Made by a program: the position numbers and the translations under genes
From: Euonymus europaeus
Taxonomy: Eukaryota; Streptophyta; Magnoliopsida; Celastrales; Celastraceae
DNA length: 64,000 bases
Assembly: GCA_963580455.1 (NCBI GenBank)
Contig: OY756962.1
Span: 24,565,001-24,629,000, forward strand
Reading direction: 5' to 3'
The notes under the pieces: model-generated
Seen by the model: only the letters and a program-made list of their open reading frames with translations
Databases searched by the model: none
Told to the model about the DNA's origin: nothing
Shown: positions 12,201 to 21,332 of the stretch, piece by piece
Position numbering within the stretch: the first letter of the stretch is position 1
Layout: each line of letters opens with the position of its first letter

Positions 12201-13248
12201 CTTTGTGCATGAAGGCTTTGAGAAGTGCCACAGTGAGCATACATTGTTCGTCAAAACAAGCAAAGTAGGTAAAATTTTAATTGTTAGCTTGTATGTTGAT
12301 GACCTCATTTTTACTGGGAATGATGAATCAATGTTTCATGAGTTCAAGAGCTCTATGATGCGTGAATTCGATATGACTGATTTGGGGAAGATGAGATATT
12401 TTCTTGGAGTTGAAGTATTGCAAAAGACTGATGGTATCTACATTAGTCAAAAGAAATATGCCTCAGATGTGTTAAAAAGGTTTGGGATGGAGGAGAGCAA
12501 TTCTGTTCATAATCCGATTGTTCCAGGTTTCAAAATCTTCAAGGATGAAAATGGTGTAAAGGTGGATGTAACATCCTTCAAGCAAGTGGTAGGAAGTCTC
12601 ATGTATCTAACAGCAACCCGACCCGACTTGATGTTTGTGGTTAGTTTAATTAGTAGATACATGGGACAGCCAACTGAGCTTCACTTTCAGGCTGCGAAGA
12701 GAGTGTTGAGGTACTTGAGAGGAACAACAAACTTTGGGATATTCTACAAGAAGGGAGGGAACGAAAAATTGGTTGCTTTTACTGACAGTGATTATGCCGG
12801 CGATTTGGAGGATAGAAAAAGCACATCGGGGTATGTATTTATGTTGAGTTCTGGAGCTGTGTCGTGGTCGTCTAAGAAGCAGCCCATTGTCACACTCTCT
12901 ACAACTGAAGCCGAGTTCATAGCCGCAGCATCCTGTGCATGCCAAGCTGTTTGGATGAGGAGAATCCTGGAGAAGCTCGGTCATGCACCTGGTAATTGCA
13001 CTACTGTGTTTTGTGATAATAGTTCAACAATTAAATTGTCAAAAAATCCAGTGATGCATGGACGAAGCAAACACATAGATGTGCGTTTTCATTTTCTGCG
13101 TGATCTTACAAAGGAGGGAGTCGTGGAGTTGGTTCATTGTGGGACACAAGATCAGATTGCAGATGTCATGACTAAGCCTCTCAAGCTTGATTTGTTTTTG
13201 AAGATGAGAGAGTTGCTGGGTGTTCGTGAAGTTCCAGATATAAACTAA
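9265..13248 (+). CDS. Copia gag-pol polyprotein, 1327 aa
   Basis: This single ORF encodes the capsid and replication enzymes. Gag comes first, with an Arg/Gly-rich stretch at about residues 225-240. A CCHC zinc knuckle, CYKCHKLGHFQNEC, lies at 249-262. The aspartic protease has its DSG active site at 300-302. The integrase has an HHCC region and a D494-D557-E593 triad; the last spacing is exactly 35 residues. Reverse transcriptase has YVDD at 1010-1013. RNase H has D1174-S-D, the TEAE segment and a C-terminal KHIDVRFHF. No stop or frameshift interrupts it, and every catalytic motif checked is present. The start is the first ATG after the primer-binding site. Confidence 0.96.
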   Translation: MASEGNFVQPAIPRFNGHYDHWSMLMENFLRSKEYWSLVETGYAEPESGVVLTEAQQTKLDEVKLKDLKVKNYLFQAIDRTILETILLKGTSKQIWDSMKKKYEGNERVKRSILQALRKEFETLEMKSGEGVSDYFSRVMSVANKMRVYGEQMRDVTVVEKILRSLSEKFNYIVCSIEESKDIDCLSIDELQSSLIVHEQKFNRHNGEEHALKVTSEDKAGGRGRGRGFFRGRGRGRGRQSFNKATVECYKCHKLGHFQNECPSWDKEANYAELGEEEEMLLMSYIEIDEAKREDVWFLDSGCSNHMCGDKALFCDLNESFRQMVKLGDNSRMTVMGKGNVRLKVNEFNHVVTEVFYVPNLKNNLLSIGQLQEKGLAILIQHGKCKVYHPEKGLIIETEMSANRMFKLLATTQPAACFHIATQDLSQLWHCRYGHLSHKGLRTLQYKKMVHGLPQLEASTTVCSDCMIGKQHRDPIPKKSTWRASQKLQLIHADICGPITPISNSKKRYLVSFIDDFSRKTWIYFLVEKSEALVSFKNYKSCVEKETDSYIKCLRTDRGGEFTSQAFNEFCKENGIRRQLTAAYTPQQNGVAERKNRTSMNMVRSMLSEKKIPKTFWPEAVNWTVHILNRSPTLAVINMTPEEAWSGVKPSVKYFRVFGCISHVHVPDVKRTKLEDKSITCVLLGVSEESKAYRLYDPISRKIVVSRDVIFEENKSWDWDKNNEEQVAAVLDWGDNEAENVAVNNEATNEDDNNVEEVEDVSPPKLVNEGNVSPPYSVNEGRVRRPPAWMGDYETGEGLSEEEGEINLALFVSTDPFCFEEAVKSAKWRAAMDSEIKSIEKNDTWVLTNLPTGAKKIGVKWVYKTKLNEHGEVDKYKARLVAKGYAQQHGVDYTEVFAPVARMDTVRMIIALAAQKSWTIYQLDVKSAFLHGELSEEVFVEQPRGYEQKDNPHMVYKLKKALYGLKQAPRAWFSRIEAHFVHEGFEKCHSEHTLFVKTSKVGKILIVSLYVDDLIFTGNDESMFHEFKSSMMREFDMTDLGKMRYFLGVEVLQKTDGIYISQKKYASDVLKRFGMEESNSVHNPIVPGFKIFKDENGVKVDVTSFKQVVGSLMYLTATRPDLMFVVSLISRYMGQPTELHFQAAKRVLRYLRGTTNFGIFYKKGGNEKLVAFTDSDYAGDLEDRKSTSGYVFMLSSGAVSWSSKKQPIVTLSTTEAEFIAAASCACQAVWMRRILEKLGHAPGNCTTVFCDNSSTIKLSKNPVMHGRSKHIDVRFHFLRDLTKEGVVELVHCGTQDQIADVMTKPLKLDLFLKMRELLGVREVPDIN

Positions 13249-13268
13249 TTGCTGTCAGCAGTTAGTTT

Positions 13269-13277
13269 AAGGGAGGG
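13269..13277 (+). other. Polypurine tract
   Basis: AAGGGAGGG sits directly against the 3' LTR, where plus-strand DNA synthesis starts in LTR retroelements. Confidence 0.85.
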
Positions 13278-13506
13278 TGTCAAGCATTAGGTTCTGTTTC
13301 AATAATCCCTAGTAAGTAGGGTGGTTTGTTAGCTTTGACTCATTCACAATTTACCACGTTGTTTGTTAGAGTAAAACGTGGGCTGCACATTTATTTTTTA
13401 CTCTGTTCTTGTAAGGCTATATATTAGCCAAAGCTGTTGATCAATAAAAGAAGTCATTCTCCCAGATTGTTTTGAGTTTGTTCTGTCCAAGTTTTGATTC
13501 ATAACA
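13278..13506 (+). repeat. 3' LTR of the copia element
   Basis: This is a 229-bp copy of the 5' LTR with no difference seen by eye. It is followed immediately by the ATAAC target-site duplication at 13507-13511. Confidence 0.95.
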
Positions 13507-14059
13507 ATAACAGCATAAACCTGTAAAGACTTCTGTATCTACATTGCATATTTGAAGCCAACAATACAGCAGATAATAGGCGTTGATCGTGAATTCATGA
13601 TTGTTTGTGCGAGAGTTGATTATTGCATAGCGGGCTTTTGTGTTTCCATAACTAGTTTCGAGTAAATCACCGGTGAATTCTGAAGATCAATTTCTGTCAG
13701 TTGTTTTCTTCCTCTTTTAGATTCACTATAACTTGCTTTCTTCCAACATCTTGTTTTCTTAGTCCGCAGTCAAATACTGTTTTCATATCCATTGTTTCTA
13801 TGTGACTTAAAAGGATTAAAATTTCTATATGAGGTGTAAGAAAAATGCTCTTAAGTAGCAAAATTTGCATTGTTTTTCCTAAATCCTAATAGCAAATATT
13901 ATTTTGGTTGCATGATATATTTGATCCAGATATTAATTGACAAAAACTATGGAGTTTGATGTTTAATTTTCTTCTATTTTTCTTGCTACGTGTTATATGG
14001 ACACTTATGAACCATCTTATACTTTATTCTGCTACTCAGAGGAAGTGAGGCAAAAACCT

Positions 14060-16169
14060 ATGGAGAGGGAAAGAGAAACTGGGAACAATCTCTTTAGTAT
14101 GGGAGAGCCATTTCATGAGTTCCAGGGTTTTGGTGGCTTTGGGAGCCTATTTGGAGGACGGGATCCATTTGATGATCCATTTTTCACTCGCCCATTTGGT
14201 AGCATGTTTCAGTCTGGTGTTTTCGGTCTTAGGCCTGCGTCTGGTGATGCAGTGCAGACTGATGGAGGAAAGGGACTGGTAATTGAAGAATTAGACTCTT
14301 ATGATGAAGTGGCAATAGATGAGGGTGGTGGTTCTCAGGCAGAGCAATATAATCATCAAAAGCAAGCTGGGGCTAGCAATGAACCTTCTGTAGAGCATCC
14401 AGATGATGATGATGATGATGCTGATGGTGAGTGAAGTTTATGCTTTTGGTTTTTCAGTGCAGTTGTGGTATGTATCTTAATTTTATGTTGTTATGTTTTC
14501 TTGTGAGCTGATAGCAACAGCTGTGGTTGATTTGTCAGATAATAGGAGCAAAAATATGAGTCACAGGAACTTCCCTAACAAGGTTGAAGGGACGCAGCCA
14601 CAGACACGTAGCTTCAGTGCGAGTAGTTCTAAAGTGACATATGGTGGTATAGATGGTGCATATTACACTTCGACAAGAACCCGAAGGATGGGTATTGATG
14701 GAGTAAGTTAATTTTATTTTGTTGGGACTCTGGCATAACGGTAGTGATGCTATGGATTTGTTAATTTATTTTTATTAATGTTATATATCTACCAATCAGG
14801 CAGTGATTGAAGAGGCAAAAGAGGCAGATAGAACAACTGGTCAGGCGGCACATAGGATCTCCAGAGGAATTAATGACAAGGTGATTTACAAAGAGCAGTT
14901 TAAAACTTATTTCTCAACTAAATCAAAGATAGTTGGTACTTTTAAAATAACTATTTATCAAGAAGTTCTAACTCTGGAAAAGAGAGATGTGATTTCTTTT
15001 TTGTGTGATAGCAATGTTAATAAAACATGGTGTTCCTTAAAGGGTGATGCCGTGATGCGTTGTGTGGGTATAATATCGCTATAGAAAGCAAGCTTCATTT
15101 GCAAGGCTTTGCAGTGCTCCTCAATCATTTTTCATTTGTATATTAAAATCATGTTGGGAAACCTTGAATTTGTAACACAAGAATTTATGATAGTTTGAAA
15201 AAGCATTTTTGAGCCAAGTGTATATCCTCTTTAACCTACATTCGTCCAATCCGGCTGAGATGGTCATTACTTTTACAGGGGCACACAGTTACCAGAAAGC
15301 TTACCTCAGATGGCAATGTGAATGTACTGCAAACTTTACACAATTTGAATGAAGGTTTTGTCCCATCTCCTTTTGTTAATCACTTAAATCGTTAATTTGG
15401 GCATGAATAAGTACGAATGTTTCTATGATTTTCCAGATGAACTTGCTGGTTTTGAACAAGCATGGAAAGGCAAGGGGAAAATGCCAAGCTGGAGTGATGG
15501 ATTGGGCAAGAACGGAAGGGCTGGTATGTTTCCTTCATCCCCTTTGGCTCTTGTGCTTCTTTTTTGTTATTCATGGCTAACTTTTGAGGTTAAAAAGAAC
15601 CAATTTATTAGGGTGTAGGATGTATAAATTTGATGTTATGCTTACCTATTCTTTTCATATTCTCATAGAAAGATTTCGTATTGGAGCTTCCTTGCATAAA
15701 TAGATGAGATTTTGTTTATTGCACAGCACCAGTGCAGTCTGAGTTGAACAAAATTTCCAGGAACATTGTTTCCTCCCTGGGGGGGTAATTTGTGGACTAC
15801 TTAGTAGTCTGGGGGGACATTGTACTTTGTCTTTTTTTTATTGGGAATACTGACTTCTTTGGTTCTATTTTCTGGTTTGATTTGACCTAAAATCACTTTC
15901 TTGATTGTGCAAATTTGTTTAATAAGAGGCTCATACTCTGTTGGAGGGATAACTTAGCCCTGTGTTGAGAATTGAGGAGCTATCTATCTTTTTTATTGCC
16001 TAAAACATACTTGAACGACACAGGTTCTGGAAGCAATCCGGAGGGGAATTCAACACGGGGAGGTTGGGCACTTCCATCCATAGGGCATGCCGGAAATGCT
16101 GGAGGAATCAGATCAGATAATTCTTCTGCGGGGAGGACCAAAAAAGTTGTAAGGATCAATATTGAATAA
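14060..16169 (+). CDS. Myeloid leukemia factor-like protein (Mlf1IP domain)
   Basis: Six coding exons are placed: 14060-14426, 14539-14702, 14800-14880, 15279-15354, 15437-15523 and 16024-16169, giving 306 aa. The chosen ATG is the first after the splice acceptor at 14039; the open frame upstream of it is intronic. The N-terminal third is rich in Gly, Phe and Asp (repeated F-G-x-DPF patterns). It ends in an Asp-rich run. The MLF core follows: TRTRRMGIDG closes exon 3 (residues 168-177), EEAKEADRTTGQAAHRISRG lies in exon 4, GHTVTRKL in exon 5 and NEDELAGFEQAW at about 228-239. Animal MLF proteins are nuclear/cytoplasmic adaptors linked to chromatin and protein quality control. The plant role is poorly defined. 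The gene's first intron hosts the copia element, so correct splicing depends on skipping it. Confidence 0.85.
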
Positions 16170-16541
16170 ATATATGGCAACAAAGTTGCTTCTGCATATT
16201 GTGTAGGGTAGAGATAAAGTAGGTCTTGGCATTTATAGGCACAAGGGCAGAAATTCACTTTGAGATGTATTGTTCTGCTTTCTGATTTGCATGAGTGGGA
16301 AGGTTTATGTTGGAATGTAAGTCCCTAATTCTAAATAGCTGATGGTTGTACAAGGAGAAAGAAAAGTGGACGTAGATTTCTGCCTTGCTGGTGATTTTGT
16401 GTTCTGTATTTGATATGTATTATGTTATTATGTCTTTTTTTCATTAGTTGAATTTTACAGTTTTAGAATACAAAATGCAAATGGTATGATAGTCCTAATC
16501 TTATTGAATTTTACTCGTTTGAATATTCGTTGATATGAATT
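16170..16541. other. MLF 3' flank
   Basis: This is AT-rich DNA with no further ORF or RNA gene recognised. It probably includes the MLF 3' UTR. Confidence 0.4.
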
Positions 16542-16842
16542 GGGATGACAAAAATTTGGGTTCGGATTGATTTGGGTTGGGGGACAATGAGATATTTGTA
16601 GTTGCGTATTTGAATTGGTTTGGAGTTTTGGACATATTTAATTGATTTAAATTTAGACTAGTAAATCAAATGGATGAGATTTGAATAATTGAATTGGATA
16701 AATTTTTTGTGTTTAGACTTGAATTTGGTTTTGAATCGAATAAATTCTTTATGATTGGATCTGAATTTTAGATATACAAGTTATGTTCAAACTTGATTGA
16801 ATTTGAGCAAAAATTGGCCGTCGGATAGGGTTTTGTCATCCC
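16542..16842. mobile_element. MITE with GGGATGACAAAA terminal inverted repeats
   Basis: GGGATGACAAAA at 16542-16553 is exactly inverted as TTTTGTCATCCC at 16831-16842, bounding 301 bp with no coding capacity. The same terminus (GGGATGACAAAA) opens the repeat at 63407. A convincing target-site duplication was not found, so the superfamily is left open; hAT is possible. Confidence 0.65.
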
Positions 16843-16953
16843 TAAAATATAAAAGCTTCCATTGTACATATATGAGCATTTTGCTTTGATCGGAAACTTT
16901 ATATTTATTAGTATTTACCAATGACCACTTATATTTGGGTTCGGATTGATTTG

Positions 16954-17353
16954 GGTCCGTTCGTTTGAGCTTATGGTACAGCTTATACGCTCTACAGTTT
17001 ATAAGCTTATTTACATCGGTCAACAATCACATCAATTACATATCAAAAAAAATCCATGAATTTCCTCTATTATCCATATTTTCTCACATATTTATCAATT
17101 TATCTCTCAAAATATATGTAAAATTTTGGAAAAAAATTACATATTTAAACTCAACTCGTAAAACTCTTTCCAACAAGACTCATATTCGATAGTTTTTATT
17201 TAATTATTAAAGTATTTTATATACCTCCAATAGTAAATTAACAGCTTATACTCTATCAAAATTTACGCTCTACCAAACAACACACAGTTTATTTCACAGC
17301 TTATACGCTCTACAGCTTATACGCTATCAAAAAAAACTCTCTACCGAACGGAT
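16954..17353. mobile_element. hAT-like MITE with TCCGTTCG termini
   Basis: The left end GGTCCGTTCGTTTGAG is mirrored by the right end, which in reverse complement reads GATCCGTTCGGTAGAG. The subterminal regions carry repeated ACAGCTTATACGCTCTACAG units: at about 16979 on the left, and twice near 17298-17330 on the right. Such subterminal repetition is typical of non-autonomous hAT elements. No 8-bp target duplication was seen. The left flank duplicates 22 bp (TTTGGGTTCGGATTGATTTGGG) also present inside the preceding MITE. Confidence 0.55.
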
Positions 17354-19394
17354 CTCGCAAACGTCTTCTATAGTTTGGCCTACATGTTAGGGTTGAATCT
17401 ATGCCATTATTTTCCCTCGTCGGACTTTCATGCAACTGGAGTGACTTATGTCTGAGCTTCTCTGCCTGACTGCCTCTTAACGTAAATAAATTAACTGACC
17501 AAAACAAAAACTGCTCCCTTGAGAGTTCCAAGATGGATGAGAAACCAAGAGCCCAAAATAGGTAGTAATGGGTGGGCTCTAATTTTTATGGTCAAATTTG
17601 TATGGAATTATTTCAAAAAAAAAAAAAAAAAACCAGATCCAACTTTGTTCTTGACGCTGATTGTTGGTGCATCAAAAGACCATTAGTGTAACTTTGTACT
17701 GCCATATATATACATATATCTATATATAAATTCATTTTGGCATCTAAAATATTTTTTTATTATCTGAAAAAATTGTAGTTATATCGAGATCAATTTTATT
17801 AATTGAACGGCATTTTTTTGTTTAAATTCAACATGAAAATGATATGATAATTTTAGACCATTGAATATAAATGCAAAACATTCAATCTTTAAATCACAAT
17901 GAATTTTATTTTTGTTTTGAATAAAAATAAATAGTTGGATTCGTAAAATTGATTAAAAATTCTAGATAATTTTAAAAAGTAATTTGAACCTAAAAAAGGA
18001 TCCCAAAAGTCAGGACCTCATTATTAGAACTCATATAATAACATAATATCGTATATATCCTATCTCTTGTTAAAAAAAAATTATCAAGGCCAGCTCAAGT
18101 TCAAAGCAACGTCCAAAACTGATGAAGCACGGTTCAGGGCACCATATTTTCTATAATAAAAAAATTAGTGTGCCCAAGAACCCAAATTCCAAATAGAAGC
18201 CGGCCTAGCCCAATTCTTCTCGTCTTCTCTCCCTCAAGCACTCAAGCTGTTCACAGAATGACAGAACTCACTGTCTCCACCACCCGGGTTACTGTAGTAG
18301 GACTTTACTTTACAGTGTTGTTTTGAACATCAAAATGGGGTCTTTGTTCATCTCCTGCCCGGACGAGCGCGGACATCATCTGAGTTGTCTACTAGGATTG
18401 AGAAATACTTCACGGAACATATACATTCTTCACGAAGTAAAACCTATTAAATAGGACTTGGTTCCCTTCAGACCATAGGAATATTATTTTGGGAAAGGTA
18501 TCTAATTGAAACACTTGTATTTAATTAACTAAGACTTAAAGTAATCAAGTCAAGTGTGTGGGAATCGGGATTGAAAATAAATAAATAAATATATAATATA
18601 GATAACTAGTTGCATCTCTAGGATACTTAGTTGAGATTTTGGGTATCTCTCCGTGTTGTTTGGTGTTTGTTTTGGGTTCATAATTCTTCTGTTCGGATTT
18701 GCAAATTCGTAGGCTACTATCATGGCGCGTGCTAAATGTAACATCTTCTTGTGTGATGAGAAATATTGGGATTAAACCCAGTTTTAAAAAAATATTAAGT
18801 AAGGTTAATTATTTCAAGTAATTAATCTTTATCATCTCTACGTACTATGAGCTATAGTATCGTACTAAATGATATTGTAACATTGTTGGTGGAGTGTTTA
18901 ACAGTTCAACGTTAGAAAATGTGAGAGACAAAACTGAGTACATTAAATTATCTATTCATTAGTTGTCGAATTCAAGTTTAAGCTAAACATGTTTTTAGAT
19001 CAGACTAATATTGCTCTAATTTTAAGAGACTGCAGGGGATTGATGTTTGGTAGTTTTGTCTAGAGACCATACAATCCTATTAAAAGGAGGATGAGATTAT
19101 TACGAGGAAAGGTTATATTACATAAATTACGTACTTGGGTGGTAGTCTATTGGTAAATCTATGGGTGATTAAATTTTATGAACTCGAAAAATCTGAGTTC
19201 AATGTCTACTGAGAAAAATACCTCAACAGATTTTAGTTGAAATAGCTTAATTAAGTAATTTATTTATATTTAATATATACAACATACATACAAAGATCAA
19301 GGTTTTGCAACCTACTATACCTACAAGCTCAACTCTCTTATATTAGATGTAATCAAGGGTCATATATCACACAGCCCCATCATCCGACATCCAC

Positions 19395-19449
<55 letters not shown>

Positions 19450-19466
19450 ATCGACTCCCTCAAACT
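17354..19466. other. Intergenic DNA without recognised genes
   Basis: This stretch is AT-rich. It includes an A-run near 17614-17631 and a long (TA)n microsatellite at 19398-19444, just downstream of the DUF1442 stop codon. Nothing else is recognised. Confidence 0.4.
19398..19444. repeat. (TA)n microsatellite
   Basis: About 47 bp of uninterrupted TA repeats lies 22 bp beyond the DUF1442 stop codon, probably inside its 3' UTR. Confidence 0.9.
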
Positions 19467-20230
19467 TCATCTTCGAAAAATATGTTCCTCACCGGATTCT
19501 TGATCAATCTGCTTGATCCAACGGCTGGGATCCCTCTTAGAACCCCCAGTTCCACACTTACTCCCTACATAAGCAACATCCAACCCCTGCCCAACTGGCA
19601 TAAACACTGATCTCACAACACGTGTCCCCTTCTCGAGCACTCCAAGCCATCTAAACCCAGAAAAGGTAGTACTCCTCTGCAACGCGTTTTGACAAGCCAG
19701 AACTGCACCTTCGTGACTCAACCTCGCAACCCTCAGAACCCTAGCGAAGTCCTTCCTCTTGCAATCCACCACCACAAAATGAACCCCCTTCAACGCTACC
19801 ATCGCCTCCTCCGCCTCGCCGACAATAACCTCCGTCTCGGCCATTCCATATCCCGCCATGGATTTTACGTACTCTAACCTCGACCGTTCATCTGGAACCA
19901 GACACACGTGTTTCCCGCATGTGTGACGCGCAGCGATCGCGAGTCCGATGCTTGTGCCAATCGCTCCGCCGTGCGACCACGCCTCCACAATCAGCTTCGC
20001 TTTCCATCCGGCCGCCATCGCCGCTAGCAACTCCGCCGTGCCAGATTCTTTCAATTTCTCACCCTGCAATTGAATTATTGGTTTTAATTATCAGCATCTT
20101 AAAAAGATAACGCAAAATCAGAAGAAAAGAAAGAGTAGTGATCAGTGACAGAATTCGTGCTTACTGATTTGAATTTGACAGTGTCTATGTAGGCTTTCGA
20201 AGCTAATTCAGGAGACCAGACCAGCTTCAT
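19467..20230 (-). CDS. DUF1442 family protein (methyltransferase-fold, function unknown)
   Basis: Two exons, 20230-20165 and 20063-19467, join to 220 aa. The donor is TCA|GTAAGC and the acceptor TTGCAG|GGTGAG. The start MKLVWSPE is the family's conserved N-terminus. Other hallmarks are AELLAAMAAGWKAKLIVEAW, HVCLVPDERSR, EVIVGEAEEAM, VVVDCKRKDFARVLR and VRSVFMPVGQGLDVAYVG. DUF1442 proteins are plant-specific and have a predicted Rossmann-like SAM-methyltransferase fold. No activity has been established as far as I know. The C-terminus carries a short charged tail. The length is normal for the family and no breaks are seen. From memory the Arabidopsis counterpart in the collinear block is At2g45360. 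Confidence 0.87.
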
Positions 20231-20319
20231 ATCCCCGTACGTCTCTCTCTCTTGTTTGAGTTTGTTTTTGTTTTGACAGTTGAGAGAGAAAGACTGATAG
20301 TGCGAGGAGGAGTAGTTGC

Positions 20320-20345
20320 ATTTTCAGACATATAAATACAGAGGG
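20320..20345 (-). promoter_or_regulatory. TATA-like box of the DUF1442 gene
   Basis: On the minus strand this reads TGTATTTATATGTC, about 100 bp upstream of the start codon. It is a reasonable TATA position given a short 5' leader. Confidence 0.4.
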
Positions 20346-20485
20346 GAAGAAGAGGAATGATAAGTACGGATGTGTTGACATTTTTGCTTCACACGTTCAG
20401 AACGTGTAGGCTTACGTCAGTTTTTTATTTTTTATTTTTTTTGTACTAAAATAAAATTCTTATAAGGATTTATGAATGGTGAGTT

Positions 20486-21332
20486 GGGTTAGATAATGAA
20501 AAAAAATCGATCCGTGTACTATTGGTAGGGTATCTGATCCGTTAAAATTCAAAAATCGATCCTACATGATTTGAAAATGGTTTTGGTTTTTATTTTCAAA
20601 CTCGCCACAATTTTGGTATTTGATACCGGATTTAGGGTATCCAAACTGATTAATAAATGGTTAGGATACTTGGACCGAAACTGCACCCAAAATCGTACCT
20701 GACCAGACCCTGCCCTTAATTACAAGTAAATTCCTAAAAATATTACTAAATATGTTAGATAAATGATTTGAACCTTAAATATTGTGTATAAAAAAAAATC
20801 ACTTAACCACTAGTTTAATTTTATTTTTTGTTATAGTCTTTCATAGTTTATAAATATATATTGAGCATAAAATTAATAAATAAATTAAATCACTTAGCCA
20901 TTAATCCAATTATTTATTTTTGCTCGATTGTTGATGTCGAAAGAGTAATTAATATAGTATTATCATGTAATTCGTCTGAAAATTTGACTCCTTTTCTATT
21001 TTTATCTTTTTGTAGTATATTATATCTTTCATTATTAATAAGTATCTTAGACTTATAAAAAAAGTTATGGATTCTATCTTTGAATATATTTTTAATGCAG
21101 GATTCGGATTTCGAGTTAGGGTATACATGTTCGGAAACGGTTATCCAACCAACTATGAAAAATATTAACAAAGTTAAACGGTAAATGGGTACTTGGCGAT
21201 AAACTATTATGGAACGGTTTCGATTTTCAAAATCTATATGATTTTTTAAACGATTTTATTATTAGAATACATTAAATGATAAAGATTTTGATATTTCTTT
21301 ATTAGAAGGGTGTCCGACCAGTTGTGATCCCT
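20486..21332. repeat. Dispersed repeat, most complete of three copies
   Basis: The left part contains AATCGATCCGTG, ATCTGATCCGTT and GGTTTTGGTTTTTATTTTCAAA; the same string series recurs at 63407-63572. The middle part (TTAATTACAAGTAAATTC, AAAAATATTA) recurs at 58450-58810. The right end GTGATCCCT inverts the AGGGATNAC start seen in the 63407 copy. It is non-coding, about 850 bp. Terminal inverted repeats are suggested but the left end here is degraded. Confidence 0.5.

Larger units (their letters stand above)
8963..13506 (+). mobile_element. Complete Ty1/copia LTR retrotransposon, apparently very young
   Basis: The element runs from TGTCAAGC at 8963 to CATAACA at 13506. It is flanked by the 5-bp target-site duplication ATAAC (8958-8962 and 13507-13511). 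Both LTRs are 229 bp, and I found no difference between them on reading base by base. A primer-binding site, a polypurine tract and a single uninterrupted gag-pol ORF are all present. The gene order protease, integrase, reverse transcriptase, RNase H defines copia rather than gypsy. It sits in sense orientation in the first intron of the MLF gene. Identical LTRs, an exact target-site duplication and an open ORF point to recent insertion and possible autonomy. Confidence 0.96.

Noticed and set aside
12646..12984. Minus-strand 112-aa open frame
   Set aside because: It is antisense to the copia RNase H coding region.
14400..14426. Coding GAT repeat in MLF as a disease-type repeat expansion
   Set aside because: It is only a short Asp run of a kind common in acidic regions; nothing suggests instability.
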